Shown piece by piece: positions 11,344 through 20,646 of a stretch of DNA of 64,000 nt. Both the position numbers and the translations under genes were made by a program. The first letter of the stretch is position 1. Each line of letters opens with the position of its first letter. The notes under the pieces are model-generated. The model made no database searches. It saw only the letters and a list, made by a program, of their open reading frames with translations, and was not told the DNA's origin. Origin of the DNA: Pohlia nutans (Eukaryota > Streptophyta > Bryopsida > Bryales > Mniaceae); contig CM040102.1 of the NCBI GenBank assembly GCA_022496805.1, forward strand, positions 3,115,501 to 3,179,500. Direction: 5' to 3'.

Positions 11344-14300
11344 ATGGCGGAACATCGAGCTAGAAATGTTCCAGAACAAATTTGCAATATCGACTACGAC
11401 CAGACATATCAAAGCAATAATCAGGATATTGTGAAGTTACTCAACGGTCCACAATGGACCGCACGCGAGAGCAACATGGGTCTTTTGGAAATCTTCCAAT
11501 TCGAAGCCCGCACAAGAGAACCAACACGAGATTTGAAAGGTGGAGCTTGCAGCCTCCACTTAGAGAGCGGTTCTTGTTGTTTCCCCGCATATCCAAGCCC
11601 TCTAAATTTCGCTAGCAACTGCCAGTGCCAATGTTCGTGTTCTCCATGTCCACCACCTCCTTGCCCTCCATCTCCATATTGTTATCCTCCTCCATGTCCG
11701 CCACCAGTTGAATCCTGTCTGCCTGGATTACATCAAAAATACAGAGACTTCTATCCAGACTGTAAAGATAGTCATCTTCCAAGTCGAAATTTTGTAGAAC
11801 ATGACGACCTTTACTTGCCTCCTTCTCGTCCTCTGAGTTCAGCTTCCAACTACTGCAATAGGCCCACATCCCCAAGGTCCTGGTCACCTCCTTCCCCATC
11901 TCCACAATTAAAATGCCATTGCGGGGCCGCACAATATCAAAGTGCACAAGTGCAGTCAGGTCCAACCTGGGATATGCCAGAGTCCAAGCCATGCTTTCAG
12001 ACCTTCTTCCAAGCATCTCCCAGTCCCAGAGGGTCATCTCCCAGACACCCCAGCCGCTGTGAGCCGCTCTACCTTGTCGAGACGCCATCGCCAAGGCACC
12101 CCCACTCAAGGTCCACTTCCCCAGCGCAACGACGTCCAGAAGTCAAGTACTTGATGAATACAAGCTGCCAATGCAGTCCTAGAATTAATGAAGATTCCGG
12201 ACCAAAGCTATTTCAGACACGAAAATCAGGAGCCAGCTCCCCACTCTCTCCTTACTCTCGCCGAAACCGTCCTTCACCTTCCAGTCCTTATTATCCTTCC
12301 AAGCCCATGAGATTCCGCGAATCATCAGCTCATTCCCTGAGTCAGACACAATATGCTACAGAGCTGGTGACCGTGGAGAAACATGTCCAATGCAACTGTA
12401 GCCCTCGTCTGGAGTCTGACGAATTCGACGAGTCATATACCAGAAGACCTGTTAATCCATCTCTCTATGATTCTAATGCTTCGATTCGCAGAGTTTTGCG
12501 CCCAGAGAGTCCGCTTGACTTGGCTCGAAGTTCAAGGCACCTGGAATGCACCTGCCAACAACACAAGCCAGTAGCTAAGAGAAGCTACAACCAGTTGCAT
12601 TATCCCACGCAAAATGGGTCACGCTCCCAGTCGCCCACACAATCAAGTATTTCCACCGTGCAATACGGCAATGAGGAAGCTGATCTTAACGGCACGACAT
12701 TCCTCAACGAAGTTAAGAGGATATTGACTTCAGATGTTCCCCCAAGATTGAGTCCAACCATTCGAAGACCAAACTTGAAACAAGACTACTACTCGAGCGT
12801 GAGATCTACATTGAAATCGGAGTTCCCTTCGAGTGAATTAAATACCTTCAAAGGAAAAAGTAAAGACAGGAAATCAATGCTTTCCTCAAACGGGAGGATC
12901 ACTGATCATCAAGAAGAGAGCTTACCCTCCACGGATTATTTCTCCAGAGTGAGATCAACATTGAAACCAGCAATACCAAAAATCGACTTCTCCTCCAGCG
13001 CAAGGACAAACAGGAATCAAGACTCTACAACAACGGATAGTTTCCCCTACAGCGGGAGAACACCAGATTGGGAACAAGAGTTTCATTCCAGCGGGAGAAT
13101 GACAGATAGGAAACAAGATTGGGAGGTTCCCTCAAGCGGGAGAAGGACAGATCGGAAACAAGCTGATTGGGAGCATTCATCAAAACCAGATTTGGAGTTT
13201 CCATCGAACGCGAGAACAACAGATCGGAAACATTGGGAGTTTCCATCAAACCTGGACTGGGAGTTTCCCTTGAGAGCAACGGATCGGAAACAACAGTATT
13301 CCACATGCGTAAGGACGATAGAACGGGGCAGTTCTCCGATCATTATCACTCCCATTCAGAAAGACTCTGGTCCGAATTCTGCCAGGGCAGGAATTGAGTC
13401 AGCTGGAAGGCCGAATACGGCTCCAATTGTCACAAACTCCATTAACAACGAAGCTCCCAGTAATTCCAGGCCGCTTCAAAGAGACAATAGTCATTACGAC
13501 GCAACCGAAAGATCATCTCCAGAGTCTAATATTTCACCACCCCCAGAGTCTGACGAAGATTACCGATACGGCCCCGGAGTACAAACCATGATTCCCAAAA
13601 CTGCAGAACCAAAGCATCCGTCAAAAAGTAATTTCAACAAACGAGACTGTACATCGTCGAGGCTACCCAATCGAGATGTGATACGTCGATGCTGTTGTGG
13701 AATGTGCAAGAGCACATACTCTCGGAGCCATTTCACGACAAAATGCCCATTCTGTGCAAATGTGCATTCCTGTTGCTGTGGCATGTGCAGTTGCCCCTTC
13801 CCATCCTGCACTAGCAAGTCCCCAATCCTCGACTCTTCCAACACTTCGAATTATACGTCCACCACAAATTCTCCGAGAAATAACAAGTTCCCTTTCCACA
13901 ACAACCATCCAAGCTTTTCATCACGCCCCAAGTCTCTGTCTCCGATGAGGAGGACGTATCTTGCAGGGCTTGACAAATCACATGGCCAGCGCTCCAAGTC
14001 GTCCAGATCCAAGCGCAAGCTCCAGCAGAAGCCGTTTGAACCCAGTCCAAGAGCACTGCTGGAGTCTTTCCACAACTATTTGAAGTCAGAATCCTGGCGT
14101 GCAAAGGCAGGCTCCAATCCACACAGGAGATGCTCCGACCGGCGATCTACACATTGGAATCATCTGCCATCAATGTCTCCTGACCGGAACTGCTCACAAC
14201 AGGCGAGGCGGTTGAGTACACGGAAAGCTCCAAGAAGGGAACAACAACAAAAACAACAAGCACCCTGGGGCACTCATCCAATCTTGCTGTCTTCGAAGCC

Positions 14301-14379
14301 ATCACATGAGTACCAACTGCCCTACAGTGGCTCCCACCGCGGTTGCTGTTGCCAACGATGCGTCAACGGAAAATTGTAG
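11344..14379 (+). CDS. Large Cys/Pro/Ser-rich protein of unknown function (1011 aa)
   Basis: This is one uninterrupted ORF with an in-frame TGA seven codons before the ATG. I do not recognise a domain, and composition suggests mostly disorder. Eight short Cys clusters are spread along it: QCQCSCSPCPPPPCPP near residue 93, CHCG near 191, CQCSPR near 275, CNCSPR near 350, CTCQQ near 402, RRCCCGMC near 783, CCCGMCSCPFPSC near 810, and CCCQRC at the C-terminus near 1001. Between them are Ser-Pro-Arg-rich stretches (PSPRGSSPRHPSR, RSTSPAQRRP) and, at about residues 565-655, imperfect repeats of TDRKQ and WEFPS. The two CCCGMC modules flank a CPFC, like paired metal-binding knuckles. Metal binding or a disulfide-rich structural role is inference. 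An upstream exon cannot be excluded. Confidence 0.7.
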   Translation: MAEHRARNVPEQICNIDYDQTYQSNNQDIVKLLNGPQWTARESNMGLLEIFQFEARTREPTRDLKGGACSLHLESGSCCFPAYPSPLNFASNCQCQCSCSPCPPPPCPPSPYCYPPPCPPPVESCLPGLHQKYRDFYPDCKDSHLPSRNFVEHDDLYLPPSRPLSSASNYCNRPTSPRSWSPPSPSPQLKCHCGAAQYQSAQVQSGPTWDMPESKPCFQTFFQASPSPRGSSPRHPSRCEPLYLVETPSPRHPHSRSTSPAQRRPEVKYLMNTSCQCSPRINEDSGPKLFQTRKSGASSPLSPYSRRNRPSPSSPYYPSKPMRFRESSAHSLSQTQYATELVTVEKHVQCNCSPRLESDEFDESYTRRPVNPSLYDSNASIRRVLRPESPLDLARSSRHLECTCQQHKPVAKRSYNQLHYPTQNGSRSQSPTQSSISTVQYGNEEADLNGTTFLNEVKRILTSDVPPRLSPTIRRPNLKQDYYSSVRSTLKSEFPSSELNTFKGKSKDRKSMLSSNGRITDHQEESLPSTDYFSRVRSTLKPAIPKIDFSSSARTNRNQDSTTTDSFPYSGRTPDWEQEFHSSGRMTDRKQDWEVPSSGRRTDRKQADWEHSSKPDLEFPSNARTTDRKHWEFPSNLDWEFPLRATDRKQQYSTCVRTIERGSSPIIITPIQKDSGPNSARAGIESAGRPNTAPIVTNSINNEAPSNSRPLQRDNSHYDATERSSPESNISPPPESDEDYRYGPGVQTMIPKTAEPKHPSKSNFNKRDCTSSRLPNRDVIRRCCCGMCKSTYSRSHFTTKCPFCANVHSCCCGMCSCPFPSCTSKSPILDSSNTSNYTSTTNSPRNNKFPFHNNHPSFSSRPKSLSPMRRTYLAGLDKSHGQRSKSSRSKRKLQQKPFEPSPRALLESFHNYLKSESWRAKAGSNPHRRCSDRRSTHWNHLPSMSPDRNCSQQARRLSTRKAPRREQQQKQQAPWGTHPILLSSKPSHEYQLPYSGSHRGCCCQRCVNGKL
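13040..13310 (+). repeat. Imperfect in-frame repeats encoding TDRKQ / WEFPS units
   Basis: Within the 1011-codon ORF the units SSGRMTDRKQDWE, SSGRRTDRKQADWE, SNARTTDRKHWEFPS and LRATDRKQQ follow one another. The nucleotide words gacagat(a/c)ggaaacaa and attgggag recur. They look like slipped coding repeats that kept the frame. Confidence 0.75.
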
Positions 14380-15578
14380 CCCGATGAGATCGACCAGCCC
14401 TGACAGATCCTGGCGTTTGCCAATTTCAGGTCGACAGAAAATCTGATGACAGACATCCAATATCTCGGGCCGTTTGTCGATGGCATGAGATGAATCACTG
14501 ACAATCTGCATACTTGAGAATGCTTAAAGGATCCATCAACGGCATACATGTTACTGCTGAACCTTCCAACAGCCATCGAATACTCGACGGAGTAAAATGT
14601 CAAAGCGCAAAAAGAACGGCCTGCCACCGAACTACTACCTTCATAATCCGTCTGAATCTCTGGCCACCGCTCCAGCAGTGATGGCCGATACCTCGATGAA
14701 TCTCCACCAACAATGCTTGGTTCAGCACTTCGCATCAAGAATGATGAGGAACTGTGGTTTTAGCAACGATACGTAAGTCTCATTTTCATGAGCTAAATTT
14801 CATCAGGTTGGATTGCATAGCACATAAGATCCTAATTAACTGGGAGCCATAAGATGCAGGCAAATGAGGAGCGCAGGATGCACGTTGGAGAGCTTACATG
14901 GCCTTTCTCTTCATACGAAAACAAACTCGGTACGGTATGCTTTCTTCCGCATGTCGAGAATGATTCCCTGCTTCCAACTCTGTTCTGTTTCAGATAATCC
15001 AATCAATCTTAGTTACAGCAATCTCAAGTTAGGAAGATCCCTGATATTCCACATTGGATGGTTCTCGACGCAGGATATGCTCAAGCATCAGTTGAGGAAG
15101 AACCACTAATTTAGGTCTCAGGGCTTGGTACCGTAACCTTCCAATGGACTTTGAACCATATGCAACCTCGACAAAGAACCTCGAGCTTAGAAAACCGAGG
15201 TTCGATGTTCATGACACAGTTCCACAGCAATTCAGTGCATAATATATTCAAATGCGAAGACTAAGTCCGTGTCCGCTCACTATTCTTCTCAAATGGCTAG
15301 CTGTATACATTGTCACCTTTCTTTTGATTCCGAACGTCGATCTTCGGTACCAGGATTCATTTGAATGAATTTTATAACTGAATCAAAATGCAATGAAAGA
15401 CCTCAGCATTGAGCGAGGTGCATCACGAAATTTCCTGGTACTTGTACACCAGATTCTTGCTCTAAACCCTAAACCCTGAACTCTTGGCAAAGAGTGGCTG
15501 AACTGAATCTCAAAGACCTCCAGATACTTGTCGCCGTTCAAGCTTGTAAACCAGATTCTTGCTAACACTAAATTGATT
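14380..15578. other. 3' flank of the Cys-cluster ORF and 3' flank of DHNA; no gene seen
   Basis: The two genes are convergent across this stretch, so it should hold both 3' ends. A 138-codon frame on the minus strand (14322-14738) has no recognisable features and overlaps the end of the long ORF. AAACCCTAAACCCTGAAC near 15463 is a telomere-like motif common in plant DNA. Confidence 0.5.
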
Positions 15579-15995
15579 TTACTCTTTAGAGCTTCGAAAT
15601 ATTTCTACACCTAAGTAATCAAGGACACCTTCTACGGCGACATGAGGCTTGCAAACCTTGACTCGAACATCAGAGATCGAAGGGTGCGTAGTCAAGAGCG
15701 CCTTGGCAATCGCGCTGGCCACGGACTCCACTAACTTGAAAGGCGGGCCTTCCACAATGGTCTTCACCTGCTTGTAAATGTCCGCGTAGCTCACGGACTG
15801 CTCAAGGTCGTCGCTCTCCCCTGCCGGGCGCAGATCCACCCATGCGTCCACGTCCACCAAGAACTTCTGCCCTAGCTTGTTCTCCTCCGCGAACACGCCG
15901 TGGTAGCCATGAAACAGCATTCCCCGCAGCAGGAGCCGGTCTCTGTTCCTGGGAGTGCGGTCCCCCGCTCCTCCACAACTGCTGCACGAAGCCAT
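15579..15995 (-). CDS. FOLB: Dihydroneopterin aldolase (folate biosynthesis)
   Basis: FolB cleaves 7,8-dihydroneopterin to 6-hydroxymethyl-7,8-dihydropterin and glycolaldehyde in the pterin branch of folate synthesis. The 138-residue product is the usual length. It shows the family N-terminal strand and active-site loop LLLRGMLFHGYHGVFAEEN, in which the conserved Tyr and Glu are present. It then has LGQKFLVDVDAWVDL, SVSYADIYK, VESVASAIAKALL, VRVKVCKPHVAVEG and a closing YLGVEIFRSS. These match plant FOLB1-type enzymes block by block. The frame is open further upstream without a Met; the ATG at 15995 is the first. It is a single exon in what is seen. A short N-terminal extension (SSCGGAGDRTP) has no clear targeting character, so the enzyme is probably cytosolic. 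Confidence 0.93.
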   Translation of the reverse strand: MASCSSCGGAGDRTPRNRDRLLLRGMLFHGYHGVFAEENKLGQKFLVDVDAWVDLRPAGESDDLEQSVSYADIYKQVKTIVEGPPFKLVESVASAIAKALLTTHPSISDVRVKVCKPHVAVEGVLDYLGVEIFRSSKE

Positions 15996-16581
15996 TCCTG
16001 AATGCCGCAACTTCAGGATATAAAAAAATCACAAGACTCTGGACTTCAAGATATTTTTTGATTTGCGAAGCCCCTCGCTAACAATCACTCAACACTCTTC
16101 TGATTGCAAAGAGTACGAGTACAATAAAAGCGTCGGTCACACTGTGAGGCGAACTAATTTCGTAACAAGAAATTAGCAATTTCCAGCGGTTTGCGGATTC
16201 GGAAAGTAACAAAGTAGGCCTATCAAGAGCTGGAAATTGTATCAAACAAGATTAAGTGATACAGAGACACAGCAAGTTTAAGAAAATCCTCGTTCAGTTA
16301 GTGAGACTCTTTAGGGAGGTCGGAACATGATAACAACACAAAGGCGTTCAAATGAGATTGAGACTGAGAATTCAGAGTCACAAATGCGAGTGGTTTGTTT
16401 CCGGAAACAGAATTGAAGCTCACCGGAGTTCCAGAGGGCGCGATGAGAGTTTCAGAGCGATTTTCGAGGATGTCCGGGGAAGGAAGCCCGTCACCCTACC
16501 ATCGAAACGCCAGGAAAAACCATCAATATAGAAACTCCGGTCCGCTATAGAGGCCGGCCTGAATAAAGTGTTTGTTTGTAA
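15996..16581. other. Upstream region of dihydroneopterin aldolase
   Basis: This holds the promoter and 5' leader of the minus-strand aldolase gene. The block 16390-16560 (GGAGTTCCAGAGGGCGCGAT and following) is GC-richer than its surroundings and could be a 5' non-coding exon. I see no coding feature. Confidence 0.4.
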
Positions 16582-17267
16582 TAGAGTTATTTGTAAAGTC
16601 CCTCAAATCCCTTCTTTTTGACCTGTAAAGTAGACGACCTGTTTCCGATCAGGCCCCCAATCACGCAGTATAGGGCGACCTATTTTCGTGAATAGGCCTA
16701 CATTATTTTTGAATTCATTCGTAAACGGTGGCAGAAACATGTTTATTCTTAATATGGAAGGGTTGGCGCCTAGAATGGAAACTTGTGACCAAGTTAGTAT
16801 GATATCATGTGTTCTCGAAATCTAGTTTTACAGTTCTTGGAAATAGGTCAGTCTATATTGCGAGAACGGGTTGGAGAGAATCTTCACTTTGAAAATTCGT
16901 AGTAAATTCGATATTGCCCCAAAATTTGTTCAAAAATATGTTACCTTCTTCAAATCTATTTCCCTACACTGCAAAATTATTTTCCTATTTGTTACTCCAC
17001 CGGAAGTATGTTGAATTGCTTAAGGTGATCGGAAACAGGTCGTCTACTTTAAAATGGAAAGGAGAGGACCGGCACGATCTTACTGTAGACCCAAAATAGA
17101 ACACTGGATGGATTGAAATTTTTATTCATAAAAATTTGGAGGGAGGGAGAAGAATTGGGTAGTGGGGTGGGTCCATGAGGAGAAGTGGTGTCAGAATGCT
17201 CTAGTACTAGCTCTGGTCTATGAAAAAAGCAGGACAGAAGACCGGATGCCTTTACAAATAACTCTAA
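16582..17267. mobile_element. Foldback element with TAGAGTTATTTGTAAAG termini (~690 bp)
   Basis: The left end TAGAGTTATTTGTAAAG is matched at the right by CTTTACAAATAACTCTA. Next to the left end is CCCTTCTTTTTGACCTGTAA. The right half holds GGAGGGAGGGAGAAGAATTG and a 'gtagacccaaaatagaacactgg' block, repeated in the neighbouring element. There is no coding capacity, so it is a non-autonomous DNA element. Confidence 0.72.
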
Positions 17268-17273
17268 TGTCAA

Positions 17274-17524
17274 TAGAGCTATTTGTAAAGTACCTCAATA
17301 CCCTTCTTTTTGACCTGTAATTTGGAAAGGAGAGGATTGGCATGATCTCACTGTAGACCCAGAATAGAACATTGGATAGATTGAAATTTTTATTCATAAA
17401 AATTTGGAGGGAGGGAGGAGAATTGGGTAGTGGGGTGGGACCGTGAGGAGGAGTGGTGTTAGAATGCTCTGGTCCATGAAAACTACAGGACAAAGGACCG
17501 GATGCCTTTACAAATAACTCTAAT
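17274..17524. mobile_element. Second, shorter copy of the same foldback element (251 bp)
   Basis: TAGAGCTATTTGTAAAGTAC at the left and CTTTACAAATAACTCTAATG at the right, with the same CCCTTCTTTTTGACCTGTAA and GGAGGGAGGGAGGAGAATTG interior words. It begins six bases after the first copy ends, so the two lie head to tail. Confidence 0.75.
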
Positions 17525-17660
17525 GACTCAATGTCCATTGGACAAATGGCCATTGGAATTCAATCTGAAATAATTTTAAGAAAGTTGCTACTGAAAAGCA
17601 ATTTGTGTGTGTCAAAAATAAAATAAAAAATTAAGAAATTAAGAACAAAAACAACCATAT

Positions 17661-17712
17661 AATAATAATATAAACATTATTATTATTATTAATATTACTA
17701 TTATTATTAAGG
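17661..17712. repeat. AT-rich trinucleotide tract (ATT/AAT)n
   Basis: An 'aataataata' run is followed by 'attattattattatt' with interruptions. It is a simple-sequence tract between two transposons. Confidence 0.8.
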
Positions 17713-17742
17713 CCTAAATCAAGGCAAGTCCCATAACATTCT

Positions 17743-17969
17743 TAACCCCTAAAGGACCATAAGGCCACCTGGTGGCTCCTGTTTTTTTCAGTAATTTTGA
17801 ATAAGTTTTATGTAGATTTATTTTTGTTAATTTTTTTATTCAACATATGTAATATTCTTCACTAATTCCAATGATGTAAAACTTGGTCCTATTAAAATTA
17901 TAATTTTCAAAATATGATTGTTTAAACTTGTCATTTTAAAACCGTGAATCCTTGGTCCTTTAGGGGTTA
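17743..17969. mobile_element. TAACCCCTAAAGGACC-family MITE (227 bp), reference copy
   Basis: The termini are TAACCCCTAAAGGACCAT and CTTGGTCCTTTAGGGGTTA. An inner block GGCCACCTGGTGGCTCC marks a subfamily shared with 22857-23092 and 60822-61058. Flanking TA dinucleotides fit a Tc1/mariner-like target but do not prove it. No coding sequence. Confidence 0.88.
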
Positions 17970-20148
17970 TGTTCTAGACTTTGTATCCCTACTAAAGTTT
18001 TCAAAAAATAAATAAATGCTTTTGGGATGCTCTTGGAAGCTCTTTGTCACATCTTAAATTTGTTTTACTTGCTTGACTCCTACTAAACTCTCAAATATGA
18101 TGGAAAATGTCACCTTTCACTACATGATCCAAGGAAAGTTATTGTATCAATAAAAATTCAACCAAGCAGTAGGTGGTGCAGTAGGCTATTGCTTAAGAAT
18201 ATTATGCAGCATGGCATAGCATAATAGAGCAATGGAAACCAACACCCTTTTGCAATAGGACCACACTCAAAATACAATTAGAAACTAAGTTTATGTGGCA
18301 ATAATACAATCTGTAGTTCATAAATTCGTGGAATACAAATGGTATTTCTTCATTACTTAAAAAAGTGAATTTAAATGAAGATTCTCATTTGATCCAATTT
18401 TCAAAAGGGTGTTTTATTGCACTACTTTGTTATGCTATGAACATTTCAATAAGCAGTGGTTTTTCACGAGGTGCATGACTAGTCTCGGGGCATGCCCTTT
18501 GAAAAACATTATGTCATTTGAACAGGTTTCCCAAAAAAATACCAATATTGGTTTTTGAACATGTTAGAATGAACTTGGGCATGTTGCCAAAATATAATAT
18601 GCTCAAAGCACACAAATTATAATTTTTTTTAATTTGACAACAAAGACGCTTATTTACACCGAACATATCATATCACAAGTTCTTTAAATTTGGTACAAAC
18701 ATATTGAAAAAAGAGGACATAGTTTTGAGATACCATTCAATCAAAGCAATGGATTCTTCTATATCTCATATTTCTCCAAATAATCATTACAATATTTCAA
18801 TTGATGTTAACAATCAACACTGATAGCTGGACATGTGTATAGGGTAGAGATGCCAATTACCGCACACCACCCAAGGACCGCACAAGTACTGGACACATAT
18901 TTCTATTTGAGATTACTGAACTTCAAGTTAAACTTTAACATACGGGACAACATTTTCCCGTACTAATGACACTGTGCGATGAAGGGAAGAAATTTTAGAC
19001 CCTTGTGCTTTAGTCTCTTCTATCACTTACTCCGCACCACATTTCCAGAATCTGCTTTTTCCAAGTGCTAGAAAACTTGAAAATGGATCAACTGGCTGAT
19101 TTAGAAAGAAGAATAATGAGTAAAATTAAGTATGTTTATGGTCAAACTTGACATGTGCGGTCATAGGCGTGTCTACATTACAGACATGTAAATGCCGCAT
19201 AAGTGTAGAACAATGCACTTTGCACAAAACTATACTCAGATTCGAAAATTGGGTAAGGCCAGGTGTTTTGGGTGGCTGGGTCAAAGCAACAACCCAAAAT
19301 GAGTTCACCTCTTTGCGAGGTGCCTTGCTTTTAGTTGCTTTTAACCCTTAAATGACAATGCCAACCCCACGGGCTTGGTTTTAGTTTGGGAGAATCTTGC
19401 TCATAACTTCTACACCATTGCACCAAATGGGGTTTTTAAAATTCCAAACCAAGCACCTTAGAGAGATCTATACTTCTTTAGAATAAAGCTAAAGTAAATT
19501 AAACACATAATCATGCTTAAAATGGAATGTAAAATGAGATTTTGGGTGTGGTAGCAGGAAAGGAATTGTCGTTTAAGGGTTAATATTACTTGGGATGATG
19601 ACGTTATAGCATTCGTGATGTGCACTGATGGCATTGCTAAATTAGACGTACTAACTTTCATGCTTGCCATTGACTCAGTTGCTTCAGTCAAGGATAAAAA
19701 CATTAATATAATGAGAATTCGATGTTTTTTATTTATTTTTGTTTTTATCATGTTTATTTTTGCCTCTACTGTTAGTAGCCTTGCTTCTTCTTTCTTTCCT
19801 TGAAAGAGTGAGACCAAAATCAATTAAGTGCAAACTAGAACAGAGAAACAAATCAGCCAGCGTCCCAATGAGGGTCGGCGGACAAGTGAGAGTGGGAGCA
19901 AGCTTCCATATAGTCAAGAAAATGCTACTAGTGCAAAAAATACGGTATCATTGACACATCAATTAGAAGTAAACTCTTTTGCCAAAGTATCTTGTTTTTT
20001 CTCTACGCACTTGTGAAAGAATTTGAGGACCGCGTTCCTGCGTGCCATCCCGGCATAATCGTGTTCCTCCAAGCAAGGTGGCAAATTTGATGAACGATAA
20101 TCGGCTCTTGCTCGATCAATAGCCTTGGGATCTCACTATTTCGTACTA
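17970..20148. other. AT-rich intergenic DNA without recognisable gene
   Basis: Only short open frames occur and none has family features. 19600-19830 is open on both strands but is T-rich low-complexity sequence. Confidence 0.5.
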
Positions 20149-20260
20149 GAGAACGGGCCGGTAGTGGCACATTCTGCACAGTAAGCGGTCTCTGGTCGAG
20201 CCCGGAGGGCGAGACCAACGACCGCGAACTGTGCAGAATGTGCCGCTACCGGTCCGTTCT
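20149..20260. repeat. GC-rich 112-bp foldback
   Basis: The arms are AGAACGGGCCGGTAGTGGCA with CACATTCTGCACAGTAAGCG, and the reverse complement CGCGAACTGTGCAGAATGTG with CCGCTACCGGTCCGTTCT. The loop is near GAGCCCGGAGGGCGAG. It is a near-perfect hairpin that stands out in AT-rich DNA. Confidence 0.85.
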
Positions 20261-20263
20261 GTA

Positions 20264-20372
20264 ACGTTAAATGCAGAATCGGCCCGTTAAATGCAGAATC
20301 AGCCTATTGGATGATTCTGCGTTTTCAATTTGACGGTGCTTCCGCCCGAATGAGCCGGTCGTGCATTTAACG
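20264..20372. repeat. Small inverted repeat with ACGTTAAATGCA ends
   Basis: ACGTTAAATGCAGAATC at the left is answered by TGCATTTAACG at the right, with an inner GAATCAGCC / GGATGATTCTGC pairing. It directly follows the GC-rich hairpin. Confidence 0.6.
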
Positions 20373-20497
20373 AATTGGGAGTGGTTTCAGGAGTTTGAAG
20401 TCGGGCTGCTTTGTGCCCGGGCAACCTCAACGTCCATCAGTCCTTAACAGCCCTCATCCACCCTTTCTCATCCGTTTTGCAGCAGTTTACAGATTGG

Positions 20498-20646
20498 CAC
20501 TAGTAGGATTTTGGTCCTTTATAACTAGTCCTTTGTGACTTAACTAGTTCTTTGTGACTTACCTGATCTTTTGTGACTCAATTTTTTTTAAATAATGTCG
20601 TTTAGGACCATTTGACTAGTTATAAAGAACCAAAATCCGACTAGTG
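20498..20646. mobile_element. CACTA-type miniature element (149 bp) with TGG target duplication
   Basis: It begins CACTAGTAGGATTTTGGTCC and ends CCAAAATCCGACTAGTG; further inside, TATAACTAGTC pairs with GACTAGTTATA. TGG flanks both sides (20495-20497 and 20647-20649), the 3-bp duplication expected for CACTA (En/Spm) transposition. The interior has a threefold 'tttgtgactta' repeat. Confidence 0.82.

Noticed and set aside
11612..12109. 165-codon minus-strand frame within the long ORF
   Set aside because: A shadow frame. The plus strand has the uninterrupted 1011-codon frame with repeating Cys modules.
14322..14738. 138-codon minus-strand frame
   Set aside because: No recognisable motif or splice partners; it overlaps the 3' end of a convincing ORF.
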